Shown here one piece after another: positions 57,182 through 64,000 of a stretch of 64,000 nucleotides of DNA. This stretch comes from Oscheius sp. JU75. Lineage: Eukaryota > Nematoda > Chromadorea > Rhabditida > Rhabditidae. Location: assembly GCA_037178855.1 (NCBI GenBank), contig JASJZC010000004.1:5394001-5458000 (forward strand), in the 5' to 3' direction. Each line of letters starts with the position of its first letter. Within the stretch, counting starts at the first letter, position 1. Both the position numbers and the translations under genes were made by a program. The notes beneath the pieces are model-generated. The model was not told the origin of the DNA. It made no database searches and saw only the letters and a list, made by a program, of their open reading frames with translations.

Positions 57182-60100
57182 TTGATAAAAACCCAAAAAT
57201 TTAGCGAAAATTTATGGTGGCCAATTGGCGAACTACTTCATCCCTATATCGACGAGACAGTAAGTCTACATGAAGGAGAATTGGTATATTTGATCGCATA
57301 TCCCAACCCGAATTGGAAAGAAGTGTATCGATGGGTTGAGCCGAACATTCCCAGCTCAATTGAGCAACATAAAACTCATCAACGGTTGGTTCTGCTTATG
57401 AGTGAAATGTCGGATGAAGTTGCTGTTATCACCCAAGAACGTAAAATTGCATTTCTTCAGAAGTGCCACGTCAAAGAAGCAAGCTCTTTTAATGATCTTC
57501 TTGATTAAGCATATTCAGATTGACGCAGATAGGTTTGAAGAAAAAGTTCTGCAGAACATGACAAGTGATCTAACAGACATTTCCAAACATGTGAGTCTTT
57601 TTGGCAGTCACATTATTTCGTTGATTTATTACGCGCACCCGATTATACGTGCTCTTTTCTAAGTCCTGCGTTTTGACAATTTCCTCCATTTATCTCGGTC
57701 ATTTTTCTGTTAAAGTAGACTATTCTAGGGTAGAATTTGACAGCGAAACGATTAAAACCCTTAGAAACCGAGAAAAGGTGTGTAAAGCACCTAATAATGC
57801 AGAAAGAAACTGAAATCAACAGTTTTTTTTTATTTTAATTGCGGCTTGCGCGGATTTCCTTACTCGTTCTTCGAGCTCGAGTTTCTTATTTTCTTTTTTT
57901 TTCACTTGTGTACTGTGTTTTTCTCCCTTGCCTTACTTACTGTGGGGGCAGACGGGGGAACCAATACTGATGGGATTATGTTTATAGCACAGAATAAGAG
58001 AAATTAAGAGCCGATACGGAGCGAGAGAGTGTAGCGGGGAGGACTCAAGTGTAACAACCATGGGTGACATTATATATACAGTCCATTAGTCATAGGTGAG
58101 GGGTCTCTGGAGGAGACAGTGTTCTTGCTCATTTTTTCCCCCAGAATCTCTTCATTTTTGTGTTCTCTTGCGCAACTTGAAGAAATTTTTGCAGAAATGA
58201 GATGGAAGCCAATACTTTCAAAGACGATAGAATGCTCTTCTCCCCAAGTTTTCACAACAGTGTCTCCACCTGTCGCTCGTCAGTTTCACTTCCACCGAGC
58301 CCTATAAAAGGCGGAGGCGTCAGTTTGTGGACGACAATCTTAAACTGATGTACTAAGCTCCTCGTCTCGTGGCGTCCAAGCTGAACTGGGTGATGCCAGT
58401 TCCCTTCAAACGATTCCACTCTTCGAAACATCGTTGAAAGGCAGAGCAAGTACAGTTAAGCTCAAGCTAAGGGTACACGTGATGACTCTAAAAAAAGGCT
58501 GCTGCAAAAAGAGAAAAGCGAGCACGCATAGACCTTTTTTGCAACAAAAAAAAATCGCCTATTCCCTTGGACACTTTGGTAATGTTGAAATATTTCAATA
58601 TCTCCTGGGGCATGTACAGCCGACTGAAAACACATCTTAGTCAGCATGCGAACCACGATCCTTTTGCTCCGTACAATGTGACACGTTCACATGCACAAGA
58701 GCTGTCAATACGGGAGAAATACTTGCCTTTTTCACTCACTATACAGGATGGAAAAGGTGCTGATTGTAACACACACGGTGTAGGTTTACAGAACTTTGGC
58801 GATTCCCTTACTCAGAGAGTTTAAAGTCTCTACGACTCCGGAAAACTTTTGCAAGGAGAACAGTTCGGAAATAAGCTATGGGTATCTATCATCGGAGATA
58901 AGGGCGGCTCCTATACCAAACCCTGCCTCCTCATTGGAAACGTCTCGAACACTAATTCCCGAGCTAAGCTCCCCTTAGTAGGTGTCTACAAAGGATCTGA
59001 TAGTAACCAGTTTATGAATTACTTTTCAAGTCCCATATCGACAAGCTAAATTTTCTGCGGTTTGTTACCATCTTGACCGACAGCGGCTCTGAAAATCTGG
59101 AGATAGAATGGTTTATTACTGGCGACCTGGTGTTCCTCTATGAGTGTTACGGTCATCGAGGCCCTTCATCTACCTATAACGTTGTCTTCTGTCAAAAACG
59201 ATCAAGCACTAGCCAAGGAGAGACATCGATCGGTCACTCAAGATCTCAAAAGATCGCGTTAAGTTTTGGTACTCTTCGATGCTGTGAAACGTGCTAAAAC
59301 TATCTTCCCTGAAACAGGTACTCAATTGTGCCATCACAGAGATAATTGTCCCTTCTGTGTCGAGCAAATGACATTGATACTGAAGATCGTTGGGTTGACT
59401 GCGACATGTATAAAGCTAAAGACGGCGAAAGTGAATCCTACCTGAGATTTACGGAAGCACTGGCGAAAGTACAAGGTTTCTCCAAAAATCCATTTCTTAC
59501 GGAAGAAGAAATAACTGATTTGAACATCTCTTTGGTCGAAACGTTAAGCGAGCTTCAAAACGCGAACAAAGATGTGTCAATGGCGCCTAAGCTTCATATG
59601 CTTGTAGAACATGTACCGAAATGTCGTTAACACAAAACTTTTGGCCTCAATTCGGAACAGCCCAGTGAGGCTTTACATGCTTACAACAAGAGAGAAGATT
59701 CTGCGCCATTCGAGATCCTGCTCTACGTCTAAAGATGATCGCCAACAAAGTATCATTCCCAAATTACTTCTTTGAAAAGTATTAAATTGGTAAATTCTTT
59801 TTTAGTGATATTTTTGATGTTTTGTCGTTATAATAGTTACTTTATTATTAAGTAAATCATATTTGACGTAAAATTGTGAAAAAAGGAAAAGATTGGAAAA
59901 GGAAAAATAGGTGGAAAGTATGTGGCTGACGGAATAAAAGAGAACTAGTTTTGAATTCCCGCCCTCGAAATAGGAAATTAGCGATTTTGCATGGGCGTAG
60001 CACGCCATGGCGCAATGTTGCTGTCCCTTAAACATTTAACAGCGGTTTCACTCGATTTTCTATTAATTTTTTGCTTATCTGCCTTTTTTTGTCATTCGCT

Positions 60101-62033
60101 ATGTTTGAAAAAAGCTGTAAAAAGGTGAGAAAACTGGATGAAAAAACAAGAAAACAGCGAAAATCCGCTGCCAAATGTTAAAGGACAGGCCCGGCAGGTC
60201 CGGCGAGGGAAAATCCAACAGTATTCCGCCAATGAACCCCGTTCCTGAACAGACAATTATTTGATTGAAAAAAAATTCAGGAAAAACTGTACTCTCTCAT
60301 GAAGTTCTTCTATCGAGCCAGAGACTGCTACATTGAACGCTTCTTAGCTTCGGTAGTGCATCATACACATACTATTGTTTGTTTAAAGCTAACAACCTCT
60401 ACTTTTATTTTTAGCTCCGCGACATGCACCAGTGCGAATTTGCGCCATTGGACGAGTATAGGAAGTTAATGAGTGCTCTTTTGCAATCGATCCATGTTTG
60501 TCTGCACGACAGAAATTTAGCCAGTGAGTTTGCCAAAAGCAGTGCTTTAGTGACTTTCAGCTGCCTCTAATTCGCGCACCACCAGGTACGCCACACTTTT
60601 GTCGCCACAAGCTCATGCCTATTTCCATGTAGGATATACATTTCAATAGACGTAATTACCATTTTAGGAGCTGTTGCATGATCTAAACAACGGGCTTGAA
60701 AAGTATCCTCTTTTCTATTTTGACGGAGAACCTTTAATAGTAAGTTTTCACCAGTCGCGTACGCTCCTTGCAGAGCAATCCAGTGCCTTTTCCACAATTC
60801 GAATTGTTCAACACCTCTTACTCAACTTGTCATCTCTAATCTAGGATAATAGTTGATAGAAAAGTCCACAGAAATTAGTCATACGGTTCTATACGTTGCC
60901 AAAATTTGACATTACATACTTTCAGTTACGCGAAAATTTTTGAAACGAATACAAAGTTTAGTATGAAGTTCCACTGGAATTTCGTGCACAATTTCACATG
61001 TCAAGTTAGGTTTGTCTTCCAGTCTTCGCTGTTTACTTGGGCTGCGAAACTGCTTCTTTTTGACTAGGAAATGGCCATAAGACAGTTTTTGGTGTCGAAC
61101 TCATACTCGAAAAAAAGGTCCGGACACTTGCTTTAAAAACCCTAAAGCGTTTTAAGCTAGCTGTTTCCATATTTTGTAACCCAGGATCTGGTTTTATAAG
61201 TTCCCTTGAGGCATTTTGGATTGTTTAATCGAATTCTAGTTGCCCGTAATCGAACTCTAGTTGTTTTGAAATTAGTCTGATGCTCAAACCGCTATATCAC
61301 AAGCGCATGTTTATCGGAGGACATTACAGTATATTTTGAACTTCTATATGACACAAGGATCCACCGACCATTTGGAGCCAATGGTACACAAGCTAAAGGT
61401 ATTACGGTTCTTGTATTTAACAGCATTTTTAGTATGAGGCAATTTACCGCCGTTCTGCGAGCCAAAGTCTAATCAAGGAAATGGATCGATTCTACATGTT
61501 ACAAAACAGCAAACAAATAACGAAGGAAATGTTCAATATTATATACACGGACAAATGTCCAGCTATCTTTTTCGACACCTTTCTTCGGACAATAGTTTGT
61601 TTTCGGAGCTTCCATTCAACTTTGTTTCAGTATACTGCTGACAAAGAGCACTGTGAAGGGTACATTAGAGCTTTTACACGCTTCATTTTTCTTTATCCTA
61701 TTCTTTTTGTGACACTATTGAAAGGACTACCAGAACTTAAATCAGTAAGCTGCTTTACTTTTTTCATAAAGTTTCCAAGAAGTTCGAGAACTCCTTTGAC
61801 CGGATGATGAAAGAAAAAGGGATAGAAATTACGTGGAAAGAGGCTATTACAGATCCTCGTATTGACAGCTATCTGAACCACTACTACGTAAGAAGCCTAT
61901 ATTTCACTCATTATACCCAGTTAGAATTACCGCAATACGCAGACAAAAAGTTTCTACTACGCCGAGAAAACGTTTGCTTCCCTGACATATCGAACTTTTG
62001 GAAAAGTTGCCGATTTTGATGGGGTCAAATTGT
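57182..62033 (+). CDS. Diverged cullin family protein
   Basis: Cullins scaffold RING ubiquitin ligases. A chain of short, phase-compatible exons includes 57536-57590 (RFEEKVLQNMTSDLTD), 60281-60352 (FFYRARDCYIERFLAS), 60415-60523, two small exons near 60561-60585 and 60632-60652, and 60667-60738. Further exons lie near 61328, 61434 (YEAIYRRSASQ...KEMDRFY), 61631, 61783 (KFENSFDRMMKEKGIEIT) and 61936-62033. Order and spacing follow cullin repeats: 'mYlDRxY', a YE...ERFY segment, a Cys followed by about 35 residues and R..Y.L..R..GL..L, FE...KG, DP, and F..A...F. Similarity is by eye and weak. Exons beyond 62550 (such as ESLFLRYWMSRLIHHSEENA) may continue it. A dead transposon occupies the intron before 60281, and a tRNA-like relic lies at 61235-61310. 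Confidence 0.5.
58430..59740 (+). mobile_element. Decayed transposon-encoded ORF
   Basis: Coding-like segments in shifting frames keep one collinear order: IIGDKGGSYTKPCLLIGNVS and LVGVYKGSDSNQFMNYF (58850-59050), then EWFITGDLVFLYECYGHRGP (about 59105) leading to a Cys-xx-Cys-like site (VVFCQKR). EALAKVQGF...APKLHMLVEHVPK (59450-59625) and SEQPSEALHAYNKRED (about 59655) follow. The pattern 'GDL.FL...G.....C..C ... PKLH.L..H ... SEQ..E.LH' is one I associate with an ORF common in animal transposable elements. At least three frame breaks show that it is dead. Family name not determined. Confidence 0.5.
61235..61310 (-). repeat. tRNA-like relic in cullin-like intron
   Basis: The minus strand shows TATAGCGGTTTGAGCATCAG (A-box-like) and AGAGTTCGATTAC (B-box-like). 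It sits just upstream of an exon acceptor (ATTACAG at about 61327). Confidence 0.45.
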
Positions 62034-62252
62034 AAGTGTGTTTCAGTGTTGTGTAATTGTATTCAGTATTGCCGTCTCACCTCCACCGCTGTTCACTCCT
62101 AGAGACGGCATTGATGCAGATGCTATAGCAGTGTTGGGTGACTGGTACTATCACTCCACAGACGGCTGGGTCGGCTATAATATTTTTGGGATGGTTATAA
62201 TTGGAGACTGGTTCTCTTCCTCACCCCGACTTTCTGAGTGTGGGGGGAAGAG

Positions 62253-62317
62253 ACCACTTCGGCTCTTAAATGATCATGATTCCCATCATTCGGAAGCCAT
62301 TTTGGAGCCGAAGTGGT
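62253..62317. repeat. 13-bp perfect inverted repeat
   Basis: accacttcggctc at 62253-62265 and its exact complement at 62305-62317, with a 39-nt spacer. No gene assigned on top of it. Confidence 0.6.
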
Positions 62318-62549
62318 ACCCTCCTCCCACGTTCAAAAAGTCGTGTGGGAGGAAAGACTTTCCCATAGTTGGCTCGAGGCGGTACATGCCAAATAGAGCC
62401 GGTAATAGATCCGTAGTCATTTAATAATCGATCTTTGAAACTTAATATTTAGGCGACACAGTTTGACACTAAAACGTCGCCCGTATTTTTATCAAATGGA
62501 AAATGTATAAATATGTCGGATATAGAACTCAAATCAGTTAGTTTGGCAT

Positions 62550-64000
62550 TTGAAATTATATAAAAAGTTTCAGTGGCAAACCAGTGAGAAAATCCTGAGA
62601 AGTAGTTTCATTACATTGATGGAGAGGGAATCCCTTTTTCTTCGCTATTGGATGTCGCGTCTTATACATCATTCGGAAGAAAACGCAAAAGTTTTTCTTG
62701 GTGTTTTACTAAATTCCAAAACGAATATGGTCAGACACTCTTTTTGTTTGATATAAATAGTTTAGAAACTGTGGCATACAGGTGTTTGCTGGTACGTTCT
62801 CTTTCATTGTCTCGAAAAGTGCGATGGACTGAAGGCACTACTTTGTACCACTCCGCCGTCATCATATAGTAAGGTAAGCTTTCCACGAAAGTCTGTTCAG
62901 TTGGGGGAATGTTGAAATATTCATTTCAGGAACTGGTCATTCTATTTTGTAACCAAATGAAAACTGGCTTCTCACAAGGAACACTTATTGTTTATTTCCA
63001 CGTAATTGATCTCTTCGCATTGTGCGAAAAATGTTTTCAGAAACTGAAACCACTTTTGAGCGAAGAACAGATTTCGTTAATACAAAACAAGCTGGAAGAG
63101 CGGCAAATAATTTGTGACTTCTTCACAGATTTTGCCAACCAATTCTCCGACTACAAGATTGATAAAATGTTCCTTAAGTATTCGACAACTCATAGCTTCA
63201 TATTTTTCGAGGCTTTTTCAAACCGAATGCTGGCAAACCTTATTCCAATCTGGCAACAACTGACTTTAGAGAATCATTTACAAAGGAGACGGCCACGAGA
63301 TACTGGAGCGAGATATTCTAGCTTTTCGCAATTGTCTTCATCGAGTTCCTGCTTTGAAAGCAACTTTTTGCCAAAACTGGTTCAAAGAGGTTTATACAAA
63401 TAGTTTTTTTTACGTAAAGTTTTATTTTTAGCAACTGCGTACTACTTTACTACTCATGAGAAGAGACTGCGATTATCCGGCAATGGACCATTTGAACAAA
63501 TTGTTCACAAAGACATGGGCTAAATATCATGCAGATGAAATCATTGGGGTGGGTATTCTATTTCACGAGAAAGGGATCACGCTACGAAATACAGTCAACT
63601 CTCGATTTAGTTGATACCCGGTATAGTAGACAAGTTAAGTACGAAAAACGAAAAAAAAAATACTTTTTTCAGTACATTGTGACTCTCGGTATAGTAGACT
63701 CTCGATATTTGATAACGTAGCCTATAATTTGGTCCCAATAGTAGAATTTCGGTTGTTTTTCTCTCTCGATTTAGTAGACACGCAATTTTGCGTACACATT
63801 ATTGTACGCGCGGGGAAAATTAGTTTTAAACTTTGTGAGTCTCTTGGCCATTCTTCACTTGTTTTCTTGCTTCTTTCTATCATTCTTGCCCTTTTTTATT
63901 AGCGTACATATGTGCTTATTTTTTTTTTTTTTGAAATCTCCCAAAAACAGGAACAAAATCGATCTATTGACCGCAATATGGACTCTCTTCCTTTCCTGGA
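62550..64000 (+). CDS. Further diverged exons, possibly cullin C-terminus or second copy
   Basis: Segments with TTTCAG acceptors continue. 62573-62690 gives ILRSSFITLMERESLFLRYW, which could be the cullin 'DKDVFxxYYxxxLAxRLL' region. 62930-63400 gives a helical frame (KLKPLLSEEQISLIQNKLEE). 63432-63550 gives LRTTLLLMRRDCDYPAMDHL, which resembles LRDMHQCEFAPLDEYRKLMS of the upstream gene, and a possible exon begins near 63952. The resemblance of the last two suggests a second tandem copy starting here and leaving the window. Exon boundaries are not settled. Confidence 0.3.
63585..63800. mobile_element. Remnant of a pogo/Tigger-like terminal repeat
   Basis: tacagtcaactctcgattta opens the block. 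actctcggtatagtagac, actctcgatatttgata and tctctcgatttagtagacac follow. Repeated 'actctcga(t)a/ttta' units are reminiscent of terminal repeats of pogo/Tigger elements. No transposase frame is present. Confidence 0.4.

Overview
This is eukaryotic, metazoan DNA. Coding regions are cut into small exons by short GT-AG introns (many 40-60 nt) whose 3' ends read TTTCAG. Recognisable genes are animal genes: mitochondrial Hsp70, ribosomal protein S16, two polypeptide GalNAc-transferases, DENR, SERCA calcium pump, a TTBK-like kinase, an Abdominal-B Hox gene, a G-protein gamma subunit and a diverged cullin. The TTTCAG introns, the tandem BTB-domain array, the TTBK-type kinase and acceptor-like sites a few bases before start codons all suggest a nematode or close ecdysozoan relative. 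The Abd-B homeodomain is far more arthropod-like than the Caenorhabditis ones I know, so an early-branching nematode (or tardigrade/nematomorph) fits better than a Caenorhabditis relative. This placement is inference.

Layout. 0-6.4 kb is dense: mt-Hsp70 (-), with a four-unit heat-shock element upstream; a small membrane-protein gene (+); an uncertain small gene (-); a secreted-peptide gene (+); a type I membrane protein (-); rps-16 (+). 6.4-12.6 kb holds two tandem GalNAc-transferases (-) sharing an almost identical 98-bp patch. 14.2-15.0 kb is DENR (-). 15.9-19.0 kb is a BTB array (-): one gene with a shifted last exon, one pseudogene, one intact gene and one start-only relic. 20.9-25.0 kb is the 12-exon SERCA gene (-), which carries two one-base homopolymer insertions. 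25-31.8 kb has no convincing gene and contains large purine and pyrimidine tracts. 31.8-33.2 kb is the kinase (-), and 33.8-36.6 kb a single-pass membrane protein (+). 36.9-38.2 kb holds a foldback repeat. 38.6-39.3 kb is a 235-residue gene of unknown function (+). 39.7-43.5 kb is Abd-B (-), followed by a roughly 10-kb gene-poor flank. 53.9-54.2 kb is a small membrane protein (-), 55.6-56.1 kb is G-gamma (+), and 57-62 kb and beyond is a cullin-like gene (+) with a dead transposon in one intron.

The most interesting observation is that Abd-B has two candidate last exons in tandem, each with its own TTTCAG acceptor in the same phase. Each encodes its own version of the last part of homeodomain helix 3 plus a different C-terminal tail. 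Other notable points are a family of degenerate tRNA-like sequences paired with a conserved body on the unexpected side, and an inverted, internally deleted copy of the 235-residue gene 14 kb away. Several frameshifts in conserved genes fall exactly in homopolymers and are probably assembly errors.
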